Source: an uncultured Alphaproteobacteria bacterium
Lineage (GTDB): Bacteria; Pseudomonadota; Alphaproteobacteria; CASFRQ01; SAAU01
NCBI GenBank assembly: GCA_949296785.1
Contig: CASFRQ010000106.1
Location: 1-14,490, forward strand
DNA length: 14,490 nucleotides
Reading direction: 5' to 3'
The notes beneath the pieces are model-generated. The model made no database searches and was not told the origin of the DNA. It worked only from the letters and a program-made list of their open reading frames with translations. Below, piece after piece: positions 1 to 6,595 of this stretch. The stretch's first letter is position 1; each line of letters begins with the position of its first letter. The position numbers were made by a program, and so were the translations under genes.

Positions 1-2
1 AT

Positions 3-62
3 TTTTTTACATTTAGTGATGAAAAAACAGGCGATGCGTTAAAAAAAGTCTCTGCCGATTAA
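3..62 (+). CDS. 3' end of an unidentified gene entering from the left edge
   Basis: A reading frame is open from the window edge to the TAA at 60-62. It gives a C-terminal tail ending SDEKTGDALKKVSAD, which is charged and helix-like and looks like normal coding sequence rather than translated AT-rich spacer. Only about 19 residues are present, so no family can be assigned. It converges on the minus-strand DUF5131 gene that ends at 196. A chance open frame of this length at a window edge is possible, so the call is tentative. Confidence 0.45.
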   Translation, partial: FFTFSDEKTGDALKKVSAD

Positions 63-87
63 AAAAAAGACGAATCTGCTTTTTTAT
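61..87 (+). terminator. possible bidirectional terminator between convergent genes
   Basis: Directly after the stop codon at 62 there is a run of A, then AGA, a CGAA tetraloop-like turn at 71-74, TCT, and a T-run at 80-85 (a small GC bulge at 78-79). A-rich and T-rich arms around a short hairpin suit a terminator serving the + strand tail gene and possibly the facing minus-strand gene. The stem is short and AT-rich. Confidence 0.35.
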
Positions 88-195
88 ATTAAGGCCGGAC
101 GAAAAAAAATTTATCATATGTGAAGGATGTCGTGTCTGTTACCTTTTCAGGCAAAGAAAGCCTTTTTTCCCTTGTCATTCTGAAAGAATTTTTTA

Positions 196-1146
196 TCAAA
201 TTCCTATTTTTCCGTATTTTCCCGCCGGTACTGTTTTCCGGGTTGCTTTTTCTGCTTGTTTTTCTGCCGTTTTGCATCGGCCGCAATCGGAGCATCCGTT
301 GCATATCATGCGGGAAGCGCATTCATCGCATGTTTCACGGAAGAATTTTTGATAAATTTCCTTTTCTTCACCAAAGAGGTCTTGTTCTTGCGCCGGTTTC
401 AGACGGAAAGAGACGCCTTTCCCCAAGTATTGCAGCCCGGAAAGGAAAGCTTGTCGGCTTTGCACGCGTTTATCCGGTATGTGGTAAGTTTTGCCGTCTT
501 TTATAAAATTCGTACCGGTTTCCATAAAACAAAAAGAAACGCCATAGGCTTTACATTCCTCATACAACTTTTTTACCCACTCGTAAGAAAGGGGACGGGC
601 GCCGCCGTAATTTTCCCCACCGGCGACAACTTGTTCAATTTGGCCGGAAGACAGCCAGTTTTTTAAGGAAATTTCCCCGATGAAAGGGGCGGCGACAATC
701 CCTTTATGTTTAAAAGGAAGAGAAAGCAACAAAGGAACTCTTTCATCCGCTGCTTTTTGATTTTCCGCCGTAATATTAAAGAAAATGTTTTCCCAGCCAT
801 CTTTCCAATCAGGAGGTAGGCAGGCGGCAACTCTCTCCGGCCTTTTTGTCAACAGCATGAAGGCGACATCCGGCCTTTGTCGCATAATCTCCCAAGCCTG
901 AGGCCGCCAAGCGTCGGCTTCGCTGAGAAAAAAGTCGGAGGTCATACAGACGCGGATGGTTTCACCGCTTTTAACCTTGTATTTGCCGTTTTTATCCCTT
1001 TGCAGGGGATAGTCAAAATTTTGCAGAACCTTATAAACGCGGCCGCCGTCTTTGTTCCTTTGTTCGTCTTGATAAAACATATAACAGTTGAGACAACCTT
1101 CACTTTTTTTGACGCAGCCGTGCCAAGGGTTCCAAATATCATGCAT
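196..1146 (-). CDS. DUF5131 family protein (phage gp37/gp68-like)
   Basis: The protein is 316 residues. The N-terminus (IWNPWHGCVKKSEGCLNCY) carries the family's WNP-x2-GC and SxGCxxCY signature, with cysteines at 11, 18 and 21 in a C-x6-C-x2-C spacing. Later segments (TSDFFLSEADAWRP near 69-82, MLLTKRPERV near 97-106, VAGGENYGGARPL near 174-186) also fit DUF5131, which is common in phages and bacterial islands and has no settled biochemical role. The three-cysteine spacing recalls iron-sulfur enzymes, which is inference only. The C-terminus has a second cysteine cluster (C273, C276, C282, C285, C288, C291), which could bind metal. The start at 1146 has a GGGAGAAA ribosome site about 8 nt upstream. 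It follows the YjbR-like gene by 24 nt on the same strand and is probably co-transcribed. Confidence 0.85.
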   Translation of the reverse strand: MHDIWNPWHGCVKKSEGCLNCYMFYQDEQRNKDGGRVYKVLQNFDYPLQRDKNGKYKVKSGETIRVCMTSDFFLSEADAWRPQAWEIMRQRPDVAFMLLTKRPERVAACLPPDWKDGWENIFFNITAENQKAADERVPLLLSLPFKHKGIVAAPFIGEISLKNWLSSGQIEQVVAGGENYGGARPLSYEWVKKLYEECKAYGVSFCFMETGTNFIKDGKTYHIPDKRVQSRQAFLSGLQYLGKGVSFRLKPAQEQDLFGEEKEIYQKFFRETCDECASRMICNGCSDCGRCKTAEKQAEKATRKTVPAGKYGKIGI

Positions 1147-1170
1147 GGCGTTTTTTCTCCCATGGTTCTT

Positions 1171-1911
1171 TTATTTTTTTGTTTTCATTCGAGTTTGGGC
1201 GGCCAGCAAACGGCTGTTTTCCAACAAGAGGCGGAACTCTTCAAAGGAAGCGTTTGAGGCGCTTTCATCCGGCAGAACCGTTATCCAATGCTTTTTATTC
1301 ATGTGCCAGGCCGGAAAATATTTTCGGCCGTCCAATAAACCGGGAAGCTTTTCCTCCTCTATCCTGAAATCAATAATTTCAGCGGGGTCATTTTGTTCTT
1401 TTGAACCGCTTTTTGTTTCATTTTTTGGCATTCCTTCGGAGGCTTTTAGTTTGTTGGGTGAAACGGTGAGAAAGGCGGCGTACCATTTTTTATTGTCTTT
1501 CCGGCGCAGTATCGCGTTTGTGGGAAACTGCTTCCATAAAAACTCCGGCTGTTCCCCGTATGTCTCTTCCGCGTATCGGATAAGGCTTTGAATAAAAGGA
1601 TTCGTGAAAACCTTTAAAAAAGAACATTTTTCAATAATTTCTTTCAGAAGCTCCATGCTTTGGCTTTTCAAACGAGCGGCAAAAGTACCGGCAGGCGTTG
1701 GAAGCAGCGCCGGCGCGTAAACTTCCCCCGTTTGCGTTTCTATAATCCGGACAGAGGGTTCCTGCTCTTTTAAAGTCACTTGAAACTCAAATCCCGGTTC
1801 CGATAAAGGGCGGGAATAAAGCCATCCTTCCGATGTTTTAATGAAACCGAAATCTTGGGCTTTTTGCATGTCAAATTCTCTGTTTTTTAAAAGAAGGGCG
1901 ATATTTTCCAT
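1171..1911 (-). CDS. MmcQ/YjbR-like protein
   Basis: The protein is 246 residues from the preferred ATG at 1911, which has GAGGAAAA six nt upstream; an upstream in-frame start at 1953 would add 14 lysine-rich residues without a better site. The C-terminal half resembles the YjbR fold: NAILRRKDNKKWYAAFLTV, then FRIEEEKLPGLL, then FPAWHMNKKHWITVLPDES, matching the family pattern of a KWYA strand followed by YPAYHMNK-HWI. The N-terminal part (EFDMQKAQDFGFIKTSEGWLY) resembles the long MmcQ-type forms, which carry an extra domain before YjbR. YjbR proteins have a fold related to some DNA-binding and secretion-chaperone domains, but their role is unknown. It is the first gene of a likely two-gene unit with DUF5131. 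Confidence 0.75.
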   Translation of the reverse strand: MENIALLLKNREFDMQKAQDFGFIKTSEGWLYSRPLSEPGFEFQVTLKEQEPSVRIIETQTGEVYAPALLPTPAGTFAARLKSQSMELLKEIIEKCSFLKVFTNPFIQSLIRYAEETYGEQPEFLWKQFPTNAILRRKDNKKWYAAFLTVSPNKLKASEGMPKNETKSGSKEQNDPAEIIDFRIEEEKLPGLLDGRKYFPAWHMNKKHWITVLPDESASNASFEEFRLLLENSRLLAAQTRMKTKK

Positions 1912-1989
1912 TTTTTCCTCTTTTTTACCTGTTTTATTCCCCGAAAAGAACAAGAAAGTTTTTTCGTGAGGCGGTGGAAGGAGAAGCTT

Positions 1990-2145
1990 ATGCTAACGGA
2001 AGTTTTCTTTATAGGCTTTTTCCCATTTTTTACTTTTTATATCGTTGAGGAAAGGGATAAAAAAGTACTTGGAAAGTATTTTCTTTCTGAACTTTTTGCA
2101 GGTGAAAGTCAATCAAAAACCGTTTCCCAACCAAGAGAGGCATAG
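1990..2145 (+). CDS. possible small hydrophobic protein (51 aa)
   Basis: A 51-codon frame starts at ATG 1990 and ends at TAG 2143-2145. An AAGGAG-type ribosome site lies about 6 nt before the start. The first third is hydrophobic (VFFIGFFPFFTFYIV, a possible membrane segment); the rest is polar and charged. It fills the gap between two minus-strand genes and overlaps the 3' end of the NUDIX gene antisense by 37 bases. T-rich spacer readily gives phenylalanine-rich frames by chance and I recognise no family, so this is only a candidate. Confidence 0.25.
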   Translation: MLTEVFFIGFFPFFTFYIVEERDKKVLGKYFLSELFAGESQSKTVSQPREA

Positions 2146-2747
2146 GCGGAAAAACACAGTTCAATCTGTTCTTTTGTGTTCTTTTCCTCCGAAAGCGGCG
2201 GTAAGTCATTCAGTGAAAAATATCCGCTTGCGATTGTTTCAGGATTTTTTTGAAAGCTGCCGCCCAAGGTTTCGCATAAAATAAAAAACTTGCAGACATT
2301 ATAGGCGTAAACGGGTTTGTTATGGAGATTTCTGTCCTGAACGGCAATGATTTTGACTGCTTTGACAGACAAGCCGGCCTCTTCTTTGACCTCTTTTTCC
2401 GTATTTGTTTTAATTGTCCGGTCAAAGTCAACCCAGCCGCCGGGAAGGGACCATCTGCCGTCTTTTTCTTGGACAAGGAGGATTTTTTGTCCCTTGAACA
2501 CGGCGGCTCGGGTATCCATTTTCGGGGTTTGGAAGCCGGTTTCATTACAGAACAATCCTTTCGCTTTCTCAAGGGGCAGGTCGCTGTATGAGGCGACAAT
2601 CTCCGCGGAAATCTCCCTGATTCTTTCAAAACGTTCTTTGTCAAAAGCGTCTTTTGTATAAGCCAAGCCGTTTTGGGCGATGGATTGCAATTCCTTTGCC
2701 CAATCAAGCCATTTGTCCGACATCAACTGCTTTTTTTCTTTTTCCAA
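2109..2747 (-). CDS. NUDIX hydrolase with N-terminal helical domain (ADP-ribose pyrophosphatase-like)
   Basis: The protein is up to 212 residues. The first part (KWLDWAKELQSIAQNGLAYTK, then FERIREISAEIVA) matches the helical domain that precedes the NUDIX fold in a family of nucleoside-diphosphate-X hydrolases. A strand (DTRAAVFKGQKILLVQEKD) then leads to LPGGWVDF and the NUDIX box at about 104-126. The catalytic glutamates E119, E122 and E123 are present. The usual Arg before the first of these is Lys, and the Glu at box position 7 is Arg; both variations are tolerated in this subgroup. The likely substrate is a nucleotide sugar or ADP-ribose-like compound (inference). Two starts are possible: TTG at 2747, with AGGGA about 7 nt upstream, or ATG at 2723, with a poor ribosome site. 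It is divergent from rtcB. Confidence 0.9.
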   Translation of the reverse strand: MEKEKKQLMSDKWLDWAKELQSIAQNGLAYTKDAFDKERFERIREISAEIVASYSDLPLEKAKGLFCNETGFQTPKMDTRAAVFKGQKILLVQEKDGRWSLPGGWVDFDRTIKTNTEKEVKEEAGLSVKAVKIIAVQDRNLHNKPVYAYNVCKFFILCETLGGSFQKNPETIASGYFSLNDLPPLSEEKNTKEQIELCFSAYASLGWETVFD

Positions 2748-2796
2748 GGCTGTTTCCCTTTTTATACTGCTTAAAAACAGTCACCTCTCATTTTGA

Positions 2797-2826
2797 ATTA
2801 TAGGCCGGAAAAAGGAAGAAGCGCAA
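2797..2826 (-). promoter_or_regulatory. sigma-70-like promoter of the NUDIX gene
   Basis: On the minus strand a TTGCGC -35 element (2821-2826) is followed by an 18-nt spacer and a perfect TATAAT -10 element (2797-2802). It lies about 50-75 nt upstream of the NUDIX start and reads toward it. Confidence 0.65.
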
Positions 2827-2875
2827 GCCAAAAGAATTTAAATTTTTTAATTTTGAATTTCTATTAAAAGTTTTC

Positions 2876-2903
2876 TTGCACTCTTTTAGGAAATGTGTAA
2901 ACT
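2876..2903 (+). promoter_or_regulatory. possible promoter of the rtcB-rlaP unit
   Basis: TTGCAC (2876-2881) and TAAACT (2898-2903) are separated by 16 nt and lie about 93 nt upstream of the rtcB ATG. It reads away from the NUDIX promoter, so the two units share this 248-bp intergenic region. The -10 match is only partial. I see no sigma-54 element and no recognisable RtcR-type enhancer site. Confidence 0.4.
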
Positions 2904-2995
2904 AAAAGGAAAGAGCGCCTTTGGGACGAAAGCAAGGGCGACAAGGGATAGGATAAACAGCAGAAAAAGATAAAAAGAGGCCGGGGGATTAAAAA

Positions 2996-4246
2996 ATGAA
3001 AGAAGTTTCCGGAAGATTCAATACCGCGAAAATTTTTACGGATGTGGTGGATGATGCTTCTTTGGAACAAATACAGGCTTTATGCAACCAGGAATTTACA
3101 AAAGGCAGTGCCATCCGGATAATGCCGGATGTTCATGCCGGGGCGGGATGCACCATCGGGACGACTATGACCGTTCTGGATAAGATTGTTCCCAACCTTG
3201 TGGGGGTTGATATTGGGTGTGGCATGGCGGTTTATGTTTTAAAGGAAAAGGATATAGATGTTAAAAAATTAGATGAATTTATTTACGCGTCAATCCCTTC
3301 CGGAAGAAATATCCGTTTGGTACCGCATAAATACATGAAACGGGTGAATTTGGACGCTTTGCGCTGCCGGGATAAAGTGAACGGAGAAAGAGCGGCTCTC
3401 AGCCTGGGAACTTTAGGCGGCGGCAACCATTTTATTGAGGTTGACAGGGACGAAGATGGCCGAGTTTTCCTGGTTATCCATTCCGGCAGCCGGTACCTTG
3501 GCAAACAGGTGGCGGAATATTATCAGGAAGAGGCTTTTAAAAGCTTGAGCGAAAAAATTGCCTTTTTAAAGAAAGAAACGATTGAACGGTTGAAAAAAGA
3601 AGGGAAGGAATCGGAAATCAAAAAAGGGCTGGTCTCTTTAAAAGAGCAGGGCCTGACGGATATTCCGAAACCTTTGGCTTATTTGGAGGGAAAATTGTTT
3701 GACGATTACATTCATGATATGAAAATCGTTCAGGCGTATGCCGTTTATAACCGCCAGGTGATGGCGGAGGATATTTTAAACGCTTTAGGGCTTCATGTGG
3801 AGGATTCTTTTACGACTATTCATAACTATATAGATACGGAGGCGATGATATTGCGCAAAGGGGCTGTTTCTGCGAAAGCAGGGGAAGTTTTGCTGATTCC
3901 CGTCAATATGCGCGACGGCAGCCTTGTCTGTGTCGGAAAAGGTAACCCGGATTGGAACTTTTCCGCGCCGCACGGTGCCGGCAGGCTGTACAGCCGCTTG
4001 AAAGCCAAGCAACTTTTTAATATGGAAACATTTCAAAAATCCATGGAAGGGATTTACACGACTTCCGTTCATGAAGAGACTCTTGATGAATGTCCGATGG
4101 CCTATAAAAGGATGGAGGATATTGTTGAAAATATTACACCGGCGGTTCGGATTGAAAGAATTATCCGACCTGTTTATAACTTTAAGGCCGGTGAAACGGC
4201 GGATTTAGGAAAGGGTTTTCGTGGAAATTCAGGCAAAAACGGGTAG
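2996..4246 (+). CDS. rtcB: RNA-splicing ligase RtcB
   Basis: RtcB joins RNA 2',3'-cyclic phosphate or 3'-phosphate ends to 5'-OH ends, using GTP and Mn2+ through a histidine-GMP intermediate. All key residues are visible in the 416-residue protein: MPDVHAGAGCTIGTT (43-57), GVDIGCGM with D72 and C75, GTLGGGNHFIE with H145, HSGSR with H162, TTIHNY with H276, and SAPHGAGR with H326 as the guanylylated histidine. Length is normal for the shorter bacterial RtcB forms. A GGGGGA ribosome site lies 7 nt before the ATG. The gene is followed at 73 nt on the same strand by an RlaP-type nucleotidyltransferase, a known RNA-repair neighbour, which points to repair of cleaved RNA rather than tRNA intron splicing. 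No rtcA, rtcR, prfH or archease gene is in the window. Confidence 0.97.
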   Translation: MKEVSGRFNTAKIFTDVVDDASLEQIQALCNQEFTKGSAIRIMPDVHAGAGCTIGTTMTVLDKIVPNLVGVDIGCGMAVYVLKEKDIDVKKLDEFIYASIPSGRNIRLVPHKYMKRVNLDALRCRDKVNGERAALSLGTLGGGNHFIEVDRDEDGRVFLVIHSGSRYLGKQVAEYYQEEAFKSLSEKIAFLKKETIERLKKEGKESEIKKGLVSLKEQGLTDIPKPLAYLEGKLFDDYIHDMKIVQAYAVYNRQVMAEDILNALGLHVEDSFTTIHNYIDTEAMILRKGAVSAKAGEVLLIPVNMRDGSLVCVGKGNPDWNFSAPHGAGRLYSRLKAKQLFNMETFQKSMEGIYTTSVHEETLDECPMAYKRMEDIVENITPAVRIERIIRPVYNFKAGETADLGKGFRGNSGKNG

Positions 4247-4319
4247 GTTGCTTGAAAAATACTGAAAAACACGGTTTAACGTTTGAAAAAACGGAAGAAT
4301 TGAAAACAAGCCTGTATGC

Positions 4320-5117
4320 ATGGAGTTAAAAGTGATTGAAAAAATATCAAGTTTGTTGCGGGATGTTGAAAAGGAATACGGCATTACGATTTTGTTCGCC
4401 GTTGAAAACGGCAGCAGAGCCTGGGGCATGGACAGCAAGGACAGTGATTACGATATCCGGTTTGTTTACTTTCGCCCATTAAAAGACTATCTGACGATTT
4501 GTCCGCCGGAAGAAGTGATTACAAAAGCTTATGACAAAGATTTTAGGCCTTGTAAAGTACAGGGATCTTTGGTGGATATGTTGGGATTTGATATTTTTAA
4601 ATTCTTGAAATTGCTGTTCTCTTCCAACCCGACAACAATAGAATGGCTTTATTCCCCCATTGTTTATTTAGGCAGTAATGACATTTCTCTTAAGGAATAT
4701 ATCAGTCAAAACTTCAGTCCTGAGAAGTTGTTCCACCATTATTTTTCCTTGTTCCGGAATAATTACAAGTTGTATATCCGTGGCGGGCAACCGATAACTT
4801 ATAAAAAATATCTTTATTCCATACGCGGTGTTTTAAATGCCAAATATGTTTATGAATTCGGAAAAATTCCGCCCGTTCATTTAAAAGAAACTATAGAAGA
4901 GTTGGCAGATTTCTTGTCGGAGGAGCTCGTCCGAAAAATAAACGAGGTTATAGAGATTAAGTCTCAGGGGGTGGAAAAAGAAATTGTTTTGAAAATTCCC
5001 GTTTTTGATGAATTTTTTAATCAGGAAATGGAAAGAGATTATTCATCTGTTCCGAAAAGAGCGGTTGACAGGCTGGTTTTTGACAAATTTCTGCAGGAAT
5101 GCCTGGGTGTCCGGTAA
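4320..5117 (+). CDS. RlaP-type nucleotidyltransferase (DNA polymerase beta superfamily, RNA repair)
   Basis: The protein is 265 residues from ATG 4320. Motif GSRAWGMDSKDSDYDIRF (31-48) is the nucleotidyltransferase signature, with GS at 31-32 and the metal-binding pair D43 and D45. The following segments (VDMLGFDIFKFLKLL and NPTTIEWLYSPIVY) match the family once called predicted nucleotidyltransferase YcgL and now RlaP, proposed to act with RNA ligases such as RtcB in RNA repair. Its reaction is not firmly established; template-free nucleotide addition to damaged RNA ends is the natural guess. The ATG has only a weak ribosome site. The in-frame GTG at 4332 has GGAG six nt upstream and could be the true start, four residues shorter. 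It lies downstream of rtcB in the same orientation, so co-transcription is likely. Confidence 0.85.
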   Translation: MELKVIEKISSLLRDVEKEYGITILFAVENGSRAWGMDSKDSDYDIRFVYFRPLKDYLTICPPEEVITKAYDKDFRPCKVQGSLVDMLGFDIFKFLKLLFSSNPTTIEWLYSPIVYLGSNDISLKEYISQNFSPEKLFHHYFSLFRNNYKLYIRGGQPITYKKYLYSIRGVLNAKYVYEFGKIPPVHLKETIEELADFLSEELVRKINEVIEIKSQGVEKEIVLKIPVFDEFFNQEMERDYSSVPKRAVDRLVFDKFLQECLGVR

Positions 5118-5656
5118 GGTTGCTTATGGTGCTTTAAAATCTTTATAAAAACGTGCATGTATTTTAATGGAAAAACGCGTTTTTATTATTTAAAAGCCGA
5201 TAGGTATTTTGAAAAGTTATAACGGACACGAGATTTTTTTTGAAAAGGTTAAGATAAAGGCTAAAAAATTTAAATTTTTCCCGCATTTTTTTATAAAAAA
5301 GAAAAGTTTATGCCGGTAAAGTTTTTTCAATCTCTTTTGGAGATTGCTTTTCAGTTTTCCTATAGCGGAAAACAGGAGACGAAGGAAAGAAGGACGCCTT
5401 ATTTGCCCATCAAAATCGTACCCGAAAAGACAGAAAAATCGGGTTAAAATCCCGCGTATATAATCTGCCTGCCTCCGGAAAGTTATGAAATTTCTTAGTA
5501 AAATCAGGTTGAAAACTGACACATATAAATTTGCCGAAGCTTTTGAAAAATCAATAAAAAACAGCAGTTTTCATGTCTGTCGTTTGCATTGTTGATGCTT
5601 AACTTGTGGTTTTCGAGCCCTTTTATGCTTTATATGATTATTTATACACCCTCTTT
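5118..5656. other. gene-free AT-rich gap
   Basis: No convincing gene is seen between the RlaP gene and the YbaK-like gene; the two units converge here. A 101-codon minus-strand frame at 5217-5522 has no ribosome site and no familiar pattern. The only structure is a perfect 7-bp hairpin CAATCTC / GAGATTG (5328-5346, five-nt loop) followed by a short CTTTTC, a weak + strand terminator candidate about 210 nt after the RlaP stop. Confidence 0.5.
5328..5350 (+). terminator. weak hairpin, possible terminator of the rtcB-rlaP unit
   Basis: A perfect 7-bp stem (5328-5334 with 5340-5346) encloses a TTTTG loop and is followed by CTTT. Stem GC content is low and the T-run short, so termination would be weak if it occurs at all. 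Confidence 0.25.
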
Positions 5657-6145
5657 TCAGATATCTACTATTCTAACATTATTGCCATGTTCTTGGATAA
5701 TTCTGACTAAATCGTCTGGTTTCATCCAAACTGTTGCCGTATTGTCATTCGGATGGATGCCTATTAAATCAATGGTGTCAAAAAAATATTTATCTAGAAA
5801 AACGGTTACTTTTTTCTGTTCATCATTCAATATACCTAAAGGCGTGACGGAACCGGGAGACAGGTTCATGATATCAGCCAAATCACTTTCGGAAGCAAAG
5901 CTTAACGGGCGAGTTTGATTTGTTTTGCGAAACTTTTTAAGGTCAATTTTTTTATCTCCTTTAGCCGTAATAAGGTAATAATTTTTCTTTTTATCATCTC
6001 GTACAAAAAGATTTTTTGCGTCGGCTTCAGGATGGGGAATGTTAATTTGAGACAGTTCCTCCATGTTGTAGACGGCTTTATGTTCGGTTATTTCATATTT
6101 GATATTTTTTTTGAGTAGATAATCATATATTTCTTGTTTATTCAT
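5657..6145 (-). CDS. YbaK/ProX-type aminoacyl-tRNA deacylase (probable Ala-tRNA(Pro) editing)
   Basis: This is a 162-residue stand-alone editing domain. KNLFVRDDKKKNYYLI (44-59) holds the conserved Lys-Asn pair (K44, N45) of ProXp-ala/PrdX proteins. GDKKIDLKKF (63-72), the loop SPGSVTPLGILND (96-108) and IGIHPNDNTATVW (128-140) are also typical. These enzymes hydrolyse alanine wrongly attached to tRNA-Pro by prolyl-tRNA synthetase, which matters where ProRS lacks an internal editing domain, as in most alphaproteobacteria. The specificity for Ala-tRNA(Pro) is inferred from motif similarity. An AAAGGGA ribosome site precedes ATG 6145 by about 9 nt. It has its own promoter and appears monocistronic. 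Its sequence is more AT-rich than most neighbours. Confidence 0.88.
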   Translation of the reverse strand: MNKQEIYDYLLKKNIKYEITEHKAVYNMEELSQINIPHPEADAKNLFVRDDKKKNYYLITAKGDKKIDLKKFRKTNQTRPLSFASESDLADIMNLSPGSVTPLGILNDEQKKVTVFLDKYFFDTIDLIGIHPNDNTATVWMKPDDLVRIIQEHGNNVRIVDI

Positions 6146-6184
6146 AATATTATTCCCTTTACTAAAAATCTACTGTTTCTATAT

Positions 6185-6212
6185 ATTATAAAAAATAGGA
6201 AATAATCAGTAA
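6185..6212 (-). promoter_or_regulatory. promoter of the YbaK-like gene
   Basis: On the minus strand TTACTG (6207-6212), a 16-nt spacer and a perfect TATAAT (6185-6190) lie about 40 nt upstream of the ATG at 6145. Confidence 0.55.
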
Positions 6213-6234
6213 ATAACCGGCCTAAATTCCAAGA

Positions 6235-6261
6235 CTTGGCCGAGATTCCGACGCAGCCAAG
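6235..6261 (-). terminator. weak inverted repeat downstream of tRNA-Glu
   Basis: CTTGGC (6235-6240) and GCCAAG (6256-6261) form a 6-bp stem with a 15-nt loop, about 140 nt beyond the 3' end of the tRNA gene in its reading direction. No clear T-run follows, so its role as terminator is uncertain. Confidence 0.2.
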
Positions 6262-6399
6262 CGATTAAAAATAAAGGTATGTGAACAAAAGCGTTCAGAA
6301 AATTCTCCAAAACGCAATTTTTGAAAAACGAACATTCTAACGCGCAAAAGCCTTACTCTGCATAACAAAACAGCACCCTGAAAAGAGCGCTGGTTCACG

Positions 6400-6475
6400 T
6401 GGCGACCCTAGGGGGAGTCGAACCCCCGTTATTGCCGTGAGAGGGCAGTGTCCTAGGCCTCTAGACGATAGGGTC
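6400..6475 (-). tRNA. tRNA-Glu (anticodon CTC)
   Basis: The minus strand folds as a 76-nt cloverleaf with encoded CCA. The acceptor stem GACCCTA/TAGGGTC is perfect with discriminator G, the D-arm region reads GTCTAGAGGCCTAGGAC, and the T arm is GGGGG-TTCGACT-CCCCC. The anticodon loop CTCTCAC gives CTC (6439-6441), so it reads GAG. The layout closely matches bacterial tRNA-Glu. The first anticodon-stem pair (27-43) is C-A, a mismatch, while the other four pairs are intact. It has a strong dedicated promoter 17 nt upstream. Confidence 0.96.
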
Positions 6476-6492
6476 ATTGTAAAAACAAGCTT

Positions 6493-6521
6493 CTTATATC
6501 AGGTTTCAAAATGAATTGCAA
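6493..6521 (-). promoter_or_regulatory. strong promoter of tRNA-Glu
   Basis: On the minus strand TTGCAA (6516-6521), a 17-nt spacer and TATAAG (6493-6498) with an extended TGA element just before the -10. The -10 ends 17 nt before the first tRNA base, which would leave a short 5' leader. Confidence 0.75.
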
Positions 6522-6595
6522 CCTCTTTTTTGTTTTTCTTTTGTAGGCCGGCTTTTCTGCTTTTTTTAAGGGGACCTTTCTTTATTTTTCTGCGT

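Noticed and set aside
120..506. 128-codon + strand frame starting GTG
   Set aside because: It lies antisense inside the DUF5131 gene, which has clear family motifs and a good ribosome site; the + frame resembles nothing and has a T-rich composition.
5217..5522. 101-codon minus-strand frame in the gap after the RlaP gene
   Set aside because: No ribosome site, strong Lys/Phe/Leu bias from AT-rich DNA, and no recognisable motif.
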